Positions 15,401-30,400 of a DNA stretch of 64,000 bases are shown piece after piece. Under the pieces are notes generated by a model. The model was not told where the DNA came from, made no database searches, and saw nothing but the letters and a program-made list of their open reading frames with translations. The position numbers and the translations under genes were made by a program. The DNA is from Chrysogorgia sp. JL179-B06. Its lineage: Eukaryota > Cnidaria > Anthozoa > Scleralcyonacea > Chrysogorgiidae. The stretch lies in NCBI GenBank assembly GCA_035772405.1, contig JAYKKM010000375.1, positions 3,962,501 to 4,026,500 of the forward strand, read 5' to 3'. Position 1 is the stretch's first letter, and each line of letters opens with the position of its first letter.

Positions 15401-18400
15401 TTATTTAGGCTATATTTTCATATTTTAAGCTTATTTTGACAAGTTAAAAATGGTCGAAAATCGTCAAAAAGTTAAGGTTAACCCCTTTACTTTTTGTCCA
15501 AATTTGGCCATTTTTGCCAAATTTTTGGATGTCCAAAAATCACTAAATTTACGCTAGTTTCTGCTCAGATTAATATCTAAGGCATTATTTAGGCTATATT
15601 TTCATATTTTAAGCTTATTTTGACAAGTTAAAAATGGTCGAAAATCGTCAAAAAGTTAAGGTTAACCCCTTTACTTTTTGTCCAAATTTGGCCATTTTTG
15701 CCAAATTTTTGGATGTCCAAAAATCACTAAATTTACGCTAGTTTCTGCTCAGATTAATATCTAAGGCATTATTTAGGCTATATTTTCATATTTTAAGCTT
15801 ATTTTGACAAGTTAAAAATGGTCGAAAATCGTCAAAAAAATTAAGGTTAACCCCTTTACTTTTTGTCCAAATTTGGCCATTTTTGCCAAATTTTTGGATG
15901 TCCAAAAATCACTAAATTTACGCTAGTTTCTGCTCAGATTAATATCTAAGGCATTATTTAGGCTATATTTTCATATTTTAAGCTTATTTTGACAAGTTAA
16001 AAATGGTCGAAAATCGTCAAAAAGTTAAGGTTAACCCCTTTACTTTTTGTCCAAATTTGGCCATTTTTGCCAAATTTTTGGATGTCCAAAAATCACTAAA
16101 TTTACGCTAGTTTCTGCTCAGATTAATATCTAAGGCATTATTTAGGCTATATTTTCATATTTTAAGCTTATTTTGACAAGTTAAAAATGGTCGAAAATCG
16201 TCAAAAAGTTAAGGTTAACCCCTTTACTTTTTGTCCAAATTTGGCCATTTTTGCCAAATTTTTGGATGTCCAAAAATCACTAAATTTACGCTAGTTTCTG
16301 CTCAGATTAATATCTAAGGCATTATTTAGGCTATATTTTCATATTTTAAGCTTATTTTGACAAGTTAAAAATGGTCGAAAATCGTCAAAAAGTTAAGGTT
16401 AACCCCTTTACTTTTTGTCCAAATTTGGCCATTTTTGCCAAATTTTTGGATGTCCAAAAATCACTAAATTTACGCTAGTTTCTGCTCAGATTAATATCTA
16501 AGGCATTATTTAGGCTATATTTTCATATTTTAAGCTTATTTTGACAAGTTAAAAATGGTCGAAAATCGTCAAAAAGTTAAGGTTAACCCCTTTACTTTTT
16601 TTCCAAATTTGGCCATTTTTGCCAAATTTTTGGATGTCCAAAAATCACTAAATTTACGCTAGTTTCTGCTCAGATTAATATCTAAGGCATTATTTAGGCT
16701 ATATTTTCATATTTTAAGCTTATTTTGACAAGTTAAAAATGGTCGAAAATCGTCAAAAAGTTAAGGTTAACCCCTTTACTTTTTGTCCAAATTTGGCCAT
16801 TTTTGCCAAATTTTTGGATGTCCAAAAATCACTAAATTTACGCTAGTTTCTGCTCAGATTAATATCTAAGGCATTATTTAGGCTATATTTTCATATTTTA
16901 AGCTTATTTTGACAAGTTACAAATGGTCGAAAATCGTCAAAAAGTTAAGGTTAACCCCTTTACTTTTTGTCCAAATTTGGCCATTTTTGCCAAATTTTTG
17001 GATGTCCAAAAATCACTAAATTTACGCTAGTTTCTGCTCAGATTAATATCTAAGGCATTATTTAGGCTATATTTTCATATTTTAAGCTTATTTTGACAAG
17101 TTAAAAATGGTCGAAAATCGTCAAAAAGTTAAGGTTAACCCCTTTACTTTTTGTCCAAATTTGGCCATTTTTGCCAAATTTTTGGATGTCCAAAAATCAC
17201 TAAATTTACGCTAGTTTCTGCTCAGATTAATATCTAAGGCATTATTTAGGCTATATTTTCATATTTTAAGCTTATTTTGACAAGTTAAAAATGGTCGAAA
17301 ATCGTCAAAAAGTTAAGGTTAACCCCTTTACTTTTTGTCCAAATTTGGCCATTTTTGCCAAATTTTTGGATGTCCAAAAATCACTAAATTTACGCTAGTT
17401 TCTGCTCAGATTAATATCTAAGGCATTATTTAGGCTATATTTTCATATTTTAAGCTTATTTTGACAAGTTAAAAATGGTCGAAAATCGTCAAAAAGTTAA
17501 GGTTAACCCCTTTACTTTTTTGTCCAAATTTGGCCATTTTTTGCCAAATTTTTGGATGTCCAAAAATCACTAAATTTACGCTAGTTTCTGCTCAGATTAA
17601 TATCTAAGGCATTATTTAGGCTATATTTTCATATTTTTAAGCTTATTTTGACAAGTTAAAAATGGTCGAAAATCGTCAAAAAGTTAAGGTTAACCCCTTT
17701 ACTTTTTGTCCAAATTTGGCCATTTTTGCCAAATTTTTGGATGTCCAAAAATCACTAAATTTACGCTAGTTTCTGCTCAGATTAATATCTAAGGCATTAT
17801 TTTAGGCTATATTTTCATATTTTAAGCTTATTTTGACAAGTTAAAAATGGTCGAAAATCGTCAAAAAGTTAAGGTTAACCCCTTTACTTTTTTGTCCAAA
17901 TTTGGCCATTTTTGCCAAATTTTTGGATGTCCAAAAATCACTAAATTTACGCTAGTTTCTGCTCAGATTAATATCTAAGGCATTATTTAGGCTATATTTT
18001 CATATTTTAAGCTTATTTTGACAAGTTAAAAATGGTCGAAAATCGTCAAAAAGTTAAGGTTAACCCCTTTACTTTTTTGTCCAAATTTGGCCATTTTTGC
18101 CAAATTTTTGGATGTCCCAAAAATCACTAAATTTACGCTAGTTTCTGCTCAGATTAATATCTAAGGCATTATTTAGGCTATATTTTCATATTTTAAGCTT
18201 ATTTTGACAAGTTAAAAATGGTCGAAAATCGTCAAAAAGTTAAGGTTAACCCCTTTACTTTTTGTCCAAATTTGGCCATTTTTGCCAAATTTTTGGATGT
18301 CCAAAAATCACTAAATTTACGCTAGTTTCTGCTCAGATTAATATCTAAGGCATTATTTAGGCTATATTTTCATATTTTAAGCTTATTTTGACAAGTTAAA

Positions 18401-21400
18401 AATGGTCGAAAATCGTCAAAAAGTTAAGGTTAACCCCTTTACTTTTTGTCCAAATTTGGCCAATTTTTGCCAAATTTTTGGATGTCCAAAAATCACTAAA
18501 TTTACGCTAGTTTCTGCTCAGATTAATATCTCAGGCATTATTTTAGGCTATATTTTCATATTTTAAGCTTATTTTGACAAGTTAAAATGGTCGAAAATCG
18601 TCGAAAAAGTTAAGGTTAACCCCTTTACTTTTTTGTCCAAATTTGGCCATTTTTTGCCAAATTTTTTGGATGTCCAAAAATCACTAAATTTACGCTTGTT
18701 TCTGCTCAGATTAATATCTAAGGCATTATTTAGGGCTATATTTTCATATTTTAAGCTTATTTTGAAGTTAAAAATGGTCGAAAATCGTATGTTAAAAATG
18801 TTCGAAAATCGTCAAAAAGTTAAGGTTAACCCCTTTACTTTTTGTCCAAATTTGGCCATTTTTTGCCAAATTTTTGGATGTCCAAAAATCACTAAATTTA
18901 CGCTAGTTTCTGCTCAGATTAATATCTAAGGCATTATTTAGGCTATATTTTCATATTTTAAGCTTATTTTGACAAGTTAAAAATGGTCGAAAATCGTCAA
19001 AAAGTTAAGGTTAACCCCTTTACTTTTTGTCCAAATTTGGCCATTTTTGCCAAATTTTTGGATGTCCAAAAATCACTAAATTTACGCTAGTTTCTGCTCA
19101 GATTAATATCTAAGGCATTATTTAGGCTATATTTTCATATTTTAAGCTTATTTTGACAAGTTAAAAATGGTCGAAAATCGTCAAAAAGTTAAGGTTAACC
19201 CCTTTACTTTTTGTCCAAATTTGGCCATTTTTGCCAAATTTTTGGATGTCCAAAAATCACTAAATTTACGCTAGTTTCTGCTCAGATTAAATATCTAAGG
19301 CATTATTTAGGCTATATTTTCATATTTTAAGCTTATTTTGACAAGTTAAAAATATGGTCGAAAATCGTCAAAAAGTTAAGGTTAACCCCTTTACTTTTTG
19401 TCCAAATTTGGCCATTTTTGCCAAAATTTTTGGATGTCCAAAAATCACTAAATTTACGCTAGTTTCTGCTCAGATTAATATCTAAGGCATTATTTAGGCT
19501 ATATTTTCATATTTTAAGCTTATTTTGACAAGTTAAAAATGGTCGAAAATCGTCAAAAAGTTAAGGTTAACCCCTTTACTTTTTGTCCAAATTTGGCCAT
19601 TTTTGCCAAATTTTTGGATGTCCAAAAATCACTAAATTTACGCTAGTTTCTGCTCAGATTAATATCTAAGGCATTATTTAGGCTATATTTTCATATTTTA
19701 AGCTTATTTTGACAAGTTAAAAATGGTCGAAAATCGTCAAAAAGTTAAGGTTAACCCCTTTACTTTTTGTCCAAATTTGGCCATTTTTGCCAAAATTTTT
19801 GGATGTCCAAAAATCACTAAATTTACGCTAGTTTCTGCTCAGATTAATATCTAAGGCATTATTTAGGCTATATTTTCATATTTTAAGCTTATTTTGACAA
19901 GTTAAAAATGGTCGAAAATCGTCAAAAAGTTAAGGTTAACCCCTTTACTTTTTGTCCAAATTTGGCCATTTTTGCCAAATTTTGTGGATGTCCAAAAATC
20001 ACTAAATTTACGCTAGTTTCTGCTCAGATTAATATCTAAGGCATTATTTAGGCTATATTTTCATATTTTAAGCTTATTTTGACAAGTTAAAAATGGTCGA
20101 AAATCGTCAAAAAGTTAAGGTTAACCCCTTTACTTTTTGTCCAAATTTGGCCATTTTTGCCAAATTTTTGGATGTCCAAAAATCACTAAATTTACGCTAG
20201 TTTCTGCTCAGATTAATATCTAAGGCATTATTTAGGCTATATTTTCATATTTTAAGCTTATTTTGACAAGTTAAAAAATGGTCGAAAATCGTCAAAAAGT
20301 TAAGGTTAAACCCCTTTACTTTTTGTCCAAATTTGGCCATTTTTGCCAAATTTTTGGATGTCCAAAAATCACTAAATTTACGCTAGTTTCTGCTCAGATT
20401 AATATCTAAGGCATTATTTAGGCTATATTTTCATATTTTAAGCTTATTTTGACAAGTTAAAAATGGTCGAAAATCGTCAAAAAAATTAAGGTTAACCCCT
20501 TTACTTTTTGTCCAAATTTGGCTATTTTTGCCAAATTTTTGGATGTCCAAAAATCACTAAATTTACGCTAGTTTCTGCTCAGATTAATATTTAAGGCATT
20601 ATTTAGGCTATATTTTCATATTTAAAGCTTATTTTGACCACTTAAAAATGGTCGAAAATCGTCAAAAAGTTAAGGTTAACCCCTTTACTTTTTGTCCAAA
20701 TTTGGCCATTTTTGCCAAATTTTTGGATGTCCAAAAATCACTAAATTTACGCTAGTTTCTGCTCAGATTAATATCTAAGGCATTATTTAGGCTATATTTT
20801 CATATTTTAAGCTTATTTTGACAAGTTACAAATGGTCGAAAATCGTCAAAAAGTTAAGGTTAACCCCTTTACTTTTTGTCCAAATTTGGCCATTTTTGCC
20901 AAATTTTTGGATGTCCAAAAATCACTAAATTTACGCTAGTTTCTGCTCAGATTAATATCTAAGGCATTATTTAGGCTATATTTTCATATTTTAAGCTTAT
21001 TTTGACAAGTTAAAAATGTTCGAAAATCGTTTACTTTTTGTCCAAATTTGGCCATTTTTGCCAAATTTTTGGATGTCCAAAAATCACTAAATTTACGCTA
21101 GTTTCTGCTCAGATTAATATCTAAGGCATTATTTAGGCTATATTTTCATATTTTAAGCTTATTTTGACAAGTTAAAAATGGTCGAAAATCGTCAAAAAGT
21201 TAAGGTTAACCCCTTTACTTTTTGTCCAAATTTGGCCATTTTTGCCAACTTTTTGGATGTCCAAAAAATCACTAAATTTACGCTAGTTTCTGCTCAGATT
21301 AATATCTAAGGCATTATTTAGGCTATATTTTCATATTTTAAGCTTATTTTGACAAGTTAAAAATGGTCGAAAATCGTCAAAAAGTTAAGGTTAACCCCTT

Positions 21401-24400
21401 TACTTTTTGTCCAAATTTGGCCATTTTTGCCAAATTTTTGGATGTCCAAAAATCACTAAATTTACGCTAGTTTCTGCTCAGATTAATATCTCAGGCATTA
21501 TTAAGGCTATATTTTCATATTTTAAGCTTATTTTGACAAGTTAAAAATGGTCGAAAATCGTCAAAAAGTTAAGGTTAACCCCTTTACTTTTTGTCCAAAT
21601 TTGGCCATTTTTGCCAAATTTTTGGATGTCCAAAAATCACTAAATTTACGGTAGTTTCTGCTCAGATTAATATCTCAGGCATTATTTAGGCTATATTTTC
21701 GTATTTTAAGCTTATTTTGATAAGTTAAAAATGGTCGAAAATCGTCAAAAAGTTAAGGTTAACCCCTTTACTTTTTGTCCAAATTTGGCCATTTTTGCCA
21801 AATTTTTGGATGTCCAAAAATCACTAAATTTACGCTAGTTTCTGCTCAGATTAATATCTAAGGCATTATTTAGGCTATATTTTCATATTTTAAGCTTATT
21901 TTGACAAGTTAAAAATGGTCGAAAATCGTCAAAAAGTTAAGGTTAACCCCTTTACTTTTTGTCCAAATTTGGCCATTTTTGCCAAATTTTTGGATGTCCA
22001 AAAATCACTAAATTTACGCTAGTTTCTGCTCAGATTAATATCTAAGGCATTATTTAGGCTATATTTTCATATTTTAAGCTTATTTTGACAAGTTACAAAT
22101 GGTCGAAAATCGTCAAAAAGTTAAGGTTAACCCCTTTACTTTTTGTCCAAATTTGGCCATTTTTGCCAAATTTTTGGATGTCCAAAAATCACTAAATTTA
22201 CGCTAGTTTCTGCTCAGATTAATATCTAAGGCATTATTTAGGCTATATTTTCATATTTTAAGCTTATTTTGACAAGTTAAAAATGTTCGAAAATCGTTTA
22301 CTTTTTGTCCAAATTTGGCCATTTTTGCCAAATTTTTGGATGTCCAAAAATCACTAAATTTACGCTAGTTTCTGCTCAGATTAATATCTAAGGCATTATT
22401 TAGGCTATATTTTCATATTTTAAGCTTATTTTGACAAGTTACAAATGGTCGAAAATCGTCAAAAAGTTAAGGTTAACCCCTTTACTTTTTTTCCAAATTT
22501 GGCCATTTTTGCCAAATTTTTGGATGTCCAAAAATCACTAAATTTACGCTAGTTTCTGCTCAGATTAATATCTAAGGCATTATTTAGGCTATATTTTCAT
22601 ATTTTAAGCTTATTTTGACAAGTTTAAAAATGGTCGAAAATCGTCAAAAAGTTAAGGTTAACCCCTTTACTTTTTGTCCAAATTTGGCCATTTTTGCCAA
22701 ATTTTTGGATGTCCAAAAATCACTAAATTTACGCTAGTTTCTGCTCAGATTAATATCTAAGGCATTATTTAGGCTATATTTTCATATTTTAAGCTTATTT
22801 TGACAAGTTAAAAATGGTCGAAAATCGTCAAAAAGTTAAGGTTAACCCCTTTACTTTTTGTCCAAATTTGGCCATTTTTGCCAAATTTTTGGATGTCCAA
22901 AAATCACTAAATTTACGCTAGTTTCTGCTCAGATTAATATCTAAGGCATTATTTAGGCTATATTTTCATATTTTAAGCTTATTTTGACAAGTTAAAAATG
23001 GTTCGAAAATCGTCAAAAAGTTAAGGTTAACCCCTTTACTTTTTGTCCAAATTTGGCCATTTTTGCCAAATTTTTGGATGTCCAAAAATCACTAAATTTA
23101 CGCTAGTTTCTGCTCAGATTAATATCTAAGGCATTATTTAGGCTATATTTTCATATTTTAAGCTTATTTTGACAAGTTAAAAATGTCGAAAATCGTCAAA
23201 AAGTTAAGGTTAACCCCTTTACTTTTTGTCCAAATTTGGCCATTTTTGCCAAATTTTTGGATGTCCAAAAATCACTAAATTTACGCTAGTTTCTGCTCAG
23301 ATTAATATCTAAGGCATTATTTAGGCTATATTTTCATATTTTAAGCTTATTTTGACAAGTTAAAAATGGTCGAAAATCGTCAAAAAGTTTAAGGTTAACC
23401 CCTGTACTTTTTTGTCCAAATTTGGCCGTTTTTGCCAAATTTTTGGATGTCCAAAAATCACTAAATTTACGCTAGTTTCTGCTCCGATTAATATCTAAGG
23501 CATTATTTAGGCTATATTTTCATATTTTAAGCTTATTTTGACAAGTTAAAAATGGTCGAAAATCGTCAAAAAGTTAAGGTTAACCCCTTTACATTTTGTC
23601 CAAATTTGGCCATTTTTGCCAAATTTTTGGATGTCCAAAAATCACTAAATTTACGCTAGTTTCTGCTCAGATTAATATCTAAGGCATTATTTAGGCTATA
23701 TTTTCATATTTTAAGCTTATTTTGACAAGTTAAAAATGGTCGAAAATCGTCAAAAAAGTTAAGGTTAACCCCTTTACTTTTTGTCCAAATTTGGCCATTT
23801 TTGCCAAATTTTGGATGTCCAAAAATCACTAAATTTACGCTAGTTTCTGCTCAGATTAATATCTAAGGCATTATTTAGGCTATATTTTCATATTTTAAGC
23901 TTATTTTGACAAGTTAAAAATGGTCGAAAATCGTCAAAAAGTTCTTTACTTTTTGTCCAAATTTGGCCATTTTGCCAAATTTTTGGATGTCCAAAAATCA
24001 CTAAATTTACGCTAGTTTCTGCTCAGATTAATATCTAAGGCATTATTTAGGCTATATTTTCATATTTTAAGCTTATTTTGACAAGTTAAAAATGGTCGAA
24101 AATCGTCAAAAAGTTAAGGTTAACCCCTTTACTTTTTTTCCAAATTTGGCCGTTTTTGCCAAATTTTTGGATGTCCAAAAATCACTAAATTTACGCTAGT
24201 TTCTGCTCAGATTAATATCTAAGGCATTATTTAGGCTATATTTTCATATTTTAAGCTTATTTTGACAAGTTAAAAATGGTCGAAAATCGTCAAAAAGTTA
24301 AGGTTAACCCCTTTACTTTTTGTCCAAATTTGGCCATTTTTGCCAAATTTTTGGATGTCCAAAAATCACTAAATTTACGCTAGTTTCTGCTCAGATTAAT

Positions 24401-27400
24401 ATCTAAGGCATTATTTAGGCTATATTTTCATATTTTAAGCTTATTTTGACAAGTTAAAAATGGTCGAAAATCGTCAAAAAGTTAAGGTTAACCCCTTTAC
24501 TTTTTGTCCAAATTTGGCCATTTTTGCCAAATTTTTGGATGTCCAAAAATCACTAAATTTACGCTAGTTTCTGCTCAGATTAATATCTAAGGCATTATTT
24601 AGGCTATATTTTCATATTTTAAGCTTATTTTGACAAGTTAAAAATGGTCGAAAATCGTCAAAAAGTTAAGGTTAACCCCTTTACTTTTTGTCCAAATTTG
24701 GCCATTTTTGCCAAATTTTTGGATGTCCAAAAATCACTAAATTTACGCTAGTTTCTGCTCAGATTAATATCTCAGGCATTATTAAGGCTATATTTTCATA
24801 TTTTAAGCTTATTTTGACAAGTTAAAAATGGTCGAAAATCGTCAAAAAGTTAAGGTTAACCCCTTTACTTTTTGTCCAAATTTGGCCATTTTTGCCAAAT
24901 TTTTGGATGTCCAAAAATCACTAAATTTACGCTAGTTTCTGCTCAGATTAATATCTCAGCCATGATTTAGGCTATATTTTCGTATTTTAAGCTTATTTTG
25001 ACAAGTTAAAAATGGTCGAAAATCGTCAAAAAGTTAAGGTTAACCCCTTTACTTTTTGTCCAAATTTGGCCATTTTTGCCAAATTTTTGGATGTCCAAAA
25101 ATCACTAAATTTACGCTAGTTTCTGCTCAGATTAATATTTCAGGCATTATTTAGGCTATATTTTCATATTTTAAGCTTATTTTGACAAGTTAAAAATGGT
25201 CGAAAATCGTCAAAAAGTTAAGGTTAACCCCTTTACTTTTTGTCCAAATTTGGCCATTTTTGCCAAATTTTTGGATGTCCAAAAATCACTAAATTTACGC
25301 TAGTTTCTGCTCAGATTAATATCTAAGGCATTATTTAGGCTATATTTTCATATTTTAAGCTTATTTTGACAAGTTAAAAATGGTCGAAAATCGTCAAAAA
25401 GTTAAGGTTAACCCCTTTACTTTTTGTCCAAATTTGGCCATTTTTGCCAAATTTTTGGATGTCCAAAAATCACTAAATTTACGCTAGTTTCTGCTCAGAT
25501 TAATATCTAAGGCATTATTTAGGCTATATTTTCATATTTTAAGCTTATTTTGACAAGTTAAAAATGGTCGAAAATCGTCAAAAAGTTAAGGTTAACCCCT
25601 TTACTTTTTGTCCAAATTTGGCCATTTTTGCCAAATTTTTGGATGTCCAAAAATCACTAAATTTACGCTAGTTTCTGCTCAGATTAATATCTAAGGCATT
25701 ATTTAGGCTATATTTTCATATTTTAAGCTTATTTTGACAAGTTAAAAATGGTCGAAAATCGTCAAAAAGTTAAGGTTAACCCCTTTTACTTTTTGTCCAA
25801 ATTTGGCCATTTTTGCCAAATTTTTGGATGTCCAAAAAATCACTAAATTTACGCTAGTTTCTGCTCAGATTAATATCTAAGGCATTATTTAGGCTATATT
25901 TTCATATTTTAAGCTTATTTTGACAAGTTAAAAATGTTCGAAAATCGTTAAGGTTAACCCCTTTACTTTTTGTCCAAATTTGGCCATTTTTGCCAAATTT
26001 TTGGATGTCCAAAAATCACTAAATTTACGCTAGTTTCTGCTCAGATTAATATCTAAGGCATTATTTAGGCTATATTTTCATATTTTAAGCTTATTTTGAC
26101 AAGTTACAAATGGTCGAAAATCGTCAAAAAGTTAAGGTTAACCCCTTTACTTTTTTTCCAAATTTGGCCGTTTTTGCCAAATTTTTGGATGTCCAAAAAT
26201 CACTAAATTTACGCTAGTTTCTGCTCAGATTAATATCTAAGGCATTATTTTAGGCTATATTTTCATATTTTAAGCTTATTTTGACAAGTTAAAAATGGTC
26301 GAAAATCGTCAAAAAGTTAAGGTTAACCCCTTTACTTTTTGTCCAAATTTGGCCATTTTTGCCAAATTTTTGGATGTCCAAAAATCACTAAATTTACGCT
26401 AGTTTCTGCTCAGATTAATATCTAAGGCATTATTTAGGCTATATTTTCATATTTTAAGCTTATTTTTGACAAGTTAAAAATGGTCGAAAATCGTCAAAAA
26501 GTTAAGGTTAACCCCTTTACTTTTTGTCCAAATTTGGCCATTTTTGCCAAATTTTTGGATGTCCAAAAATCACTAAATTTACGCTAGTTTCTGCTCAGAT
26601 TAATATCTAAGGCATTATTTAGGCTATATTTTCATATTTTAAGCTTATTTTGACAAGTTAAAAATGGTCGAAAATCGTCAAAAAGTTAAGGTTAACCCCT
26701 TTACTTTTTGTCCAAATTTGGCCATTTTTGCCAAATTTTTGGATGTCCAAAAATCACTAAATTTACGCTAGTTTCTGCTCAGATTAATATCTAAGGCATT
26801 ATTTAGGCTATATTTTCATATTTTAAGCTTATTTTGACAAGTTAAAAATGGTCGAAAATCGTCAAAAAGTTAAGGTTAACCCGTTTACTTTTTGTCCAAA
26901 TTTGGCCATTTTTGCCATATTTTTGGATGTCCAAAAATCACTAAATTTACGCTAGTTTCTGCTCAGATTAATATCTAAGGCATTATTTAGGCTATATTTT
27001 CATATTTTAAGCTTATTTTGACAAGTTAAAAATGGTCGAAAATCGTCAAAAAGTTAAGGTTAACCCCTGTACTTTTTGTCCAAATTTGGCCGTTTTTGCC
27101 AAATTTTTGGATGTCCAAAAATCACTAAATTTACGCTAGTTTCTGCTCAGATTAATATCTAAGGCATTATTTAGGCTATATTTTCATATTTTAAGCTTAT
27201 TTTGACAAGTTAAAAAATGGTCGAAAAATCGTCAAAAAGTTAAGGTTAAACCCCTTTACATTTTGTCCAAATTTGGCCATTTTTGCCAAATTTTTGGATG
27301 TCCAAAAATCACTAAATTTACGCTAGTTTCTGCTCAGATTAATATCTAAGGCATTATTTAGGCTATATTTTCATATTTTAAGCTTATTTTGACAAGTTAC

Positions 27401-30400
27401 AAATGGTCGAAAATCGTCAAAAAGTTAAGGTTAACCCCTTTACTTTTTGTCCAAATTTGGCCATTTTTGCCAAATTTTTGGATGTCCAAAAATCACTAAA
27501 TTTACGCTAGTTTCTGCTCAGATTAATATCTAAGGCATTATTTAGGCTATATTTTCATATTTTAAGCTTATTTTGACAAGTTAAAAATGTTCGAAAATCG
27601 TTTACTTTTTGTCCAAATTTGTCCATTTTTGCCAAATTTTTGGATGTCCAAAAATCACTAAATTTACGCTAGTTTCTGCTCAGATTAATATCTAAGGCAT
27701 TATTTAGGCTATATTTTCATATTTTAAGCTTATTTTGACAAGTTACAAATGGTCGAAAATCGTCAAAAAGTTAAGGTTAACCCCTTTACTTTTTTTCCAA
27801 ATTTGGCCGTTTTTGCCAAATTTTTGGATGTCCAAAAATCACTAAATTTACGCTAGTTTCTGCTCAGATTAATATCTAAGGCATTATTTAGGCTATATTT
27901 TCATATTTTAAGCTTATTTTGACAAGTTAAAAATGGTCGAAAATCGTCAAAAAGTTAAGGTTAACCCCTTTACTTTTTGTCCAAATTTGGCCATTTTTGC
28001 CAAATTTTTGGATGTCCAAAAATCACTAAATTTACGCTAGTTTCTGCTCAGATTAATATCTAAGGCATTATTTAGGCTATATTTTCATATTTTAAGCTTA
28101 TTTTGACAAGTTAAAAATGGTCGAAAATCGTCAAAAAGTTAAGGTTAACCCCTTTACTTTTTGTCCAAATTTGGCCATTTTTGCCAAATTTTTGGATGTC
28201 CAAAAATCACTAAATTTACGCTAGTTTCTGCTCAGATTAATATCTAAGGCATTATTTAGGCTATATTTTCATATTTTAAGCTTATTTTGACAAGTTTAAA
28301 AATGGTCGAAAATCGTCAAAAAGTTAAGGTTAACCCCTTTACTTTTTGTCCAAATTTGGCCATTTTTGCCAAATTTTTGGATGTCCAAAAAAATCACTAA
28401 ATTTACGCTAGTTTCTGCTCAGATTAATATCTAAGGCATTATTTAGGCTATATTTTCATATTTTAAGCTTATTTTGACAAGTTAAAAATGGTCGAAAATC
28501 GTCAAAAAGTTAAGGTTAACCCCTTTACTTTTTGTCCAAATTTGGCCATTTTTTGCCAAATTTTTTGGATGTCCAAAAATCACTAAATTTACGCTAGTTT
28601 CTGCTCAGATTAATATCTAAGGCATTATTTAGGCTATATTTTCATATTTTAAGCTTATTTTGACAAGTTAAAAATGGTCGAAAATCGTCAAAAAGTTAAG
28701 GTTAACCCCTGTACTTTTTGTCCAAATTTGGCCGTTTTTGCCAAATTTTTGGATGTCCAAAAATCACTAAATTTACGCTAGTTTCTGCTCAGATTAATAT
28801 CTAAGGCATTATTTAGGCTATATTTTCATATTTTAAGCTTATTTTGACCAGTTAAAAATGGTCGAAAATCGTCAAAAAGTTAAGGTTAACCCCTTTACAT
28901 TTTGTCCAAATTTGGCCATTTTTGCCAAATTTTTGGATGTCCAAAAATCACTAAATTTACGCTAGTTTCTGCTCAGATTAATATCTAAGGCATTATTTAG
29001 GCTATATTTTCATATTTTAAGCTTATTTTGACAAGTTAAAAATGGTCGAAAATCGTCAAAAAGTTAAGGTTAACCCCTTTACTTTTTGTCCAAATTTGGC
29101 CATTTTTGCCAAATTTTTGGATGTCCAAAAATCACTAAATTTACGCTAGTTTCTGCTCAGATTAATATCTAAGGCATTATTTAGGCTATATTTTCATATT
29201 TTAAGCTTATTTTGACAAGTTAAAAATGGTCGAAAATCGTTCAAAAAGTTAAGGTTAACCCCTTTACTTTTTGTCCAAATTTGGCCATTTTTGCCAAATT
29301 TTTGGATGTCCAAAAATCACTAAATTTACGCTAGTTTCTGCTCAGATTAATATCTAAGGCATTATTTAGGCTATATTTTCATATTTTAAGCTTATTTTGA
29401 CAAGTTAAAAATGGTCGAAAATCGTCAAAAAGTTAAGGTTAACCCCTTTACTTTTTGTCCAAATTTGGCCATTTTTGCCAAATTTTTGGATGTCCAAAAA
29501 TCACTAAATTTACGCTAGTTTCTGCCTCAGATTAATATCTAAGGCATTATTTAGGCTATATTTTCATATTTTAAGCTTATTTTGACAAGTTAAAAATGGT
29601 CGAAAATCGTCAAAAAGTTAAGGTTAACCCCTCTACTTTTTGTCCAAATTTGGCCGTTTTTGCCAAATTTTTGGATGTCCAAAAATCACTAAATTTACGC
29701 TAGTTTCTGCTCAGATTAATATCTAAGGCATTATTTAGGCTATATTTTCATATTTTAAGCTTATTTTGACCAGTTAAAAAATGGTCGAAAATCGTTCAAA
29801 AAGTTAAGGTTAACCCCTTTACATTTTGTCCAAATTTGGCCATTTTTGCCAAATTTTTGGATGTCCAAAAATCACTAAATTTACGCTAGTTTCTGCTCAG
29901 ATTAATATCTCAGGCATTATTAAGGCTATATTTTCATATTTTAAGCTTATTTTGACAAGTTAAAAATGGTCGAAAATCGTCAAAAAGTTAAGGTTAACCC
30001 CTTTACTTTTTGTCCAAATTTGGCCATTTTTGCCAAATTTTTGGATGTCCAAAAATCACTAAATTTACGCTAGTTTCTGCTCAGATTAATATCTAAGGCA
30101 TTATTTAGGCTATATTTTCATATTTTAAGCTTATTTTGACAAGTTAAAAATGGTCGAAAATCGTCAAAAAGTTAAGGTTAACCCTTTACTTTTTGTCCAA
30201 ATTTAGCCATATTTGCCAAATTTTTGGATGTCCAAAAATCACTAAATTTACGCTAGTTTCTGCTCAGATTAATATCTAAGGCATTATTTAGGCTATATTT
30301 TCATATTTTAAGCTTATTTTGACAAGTTAAAAATGGTCGAAAATCGTCAAAAAGTTAAGGTTAACCCCTTTACTTTTTGTCCAAATTTGGCCATTTTTGC

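Noticed and set aside
18633..18929. 98-residue open frame inside the satellite
   Set aside because: It arises from indel variants of one 184-bp monomer and has no homologous frame in other monomers; it is not a gene.
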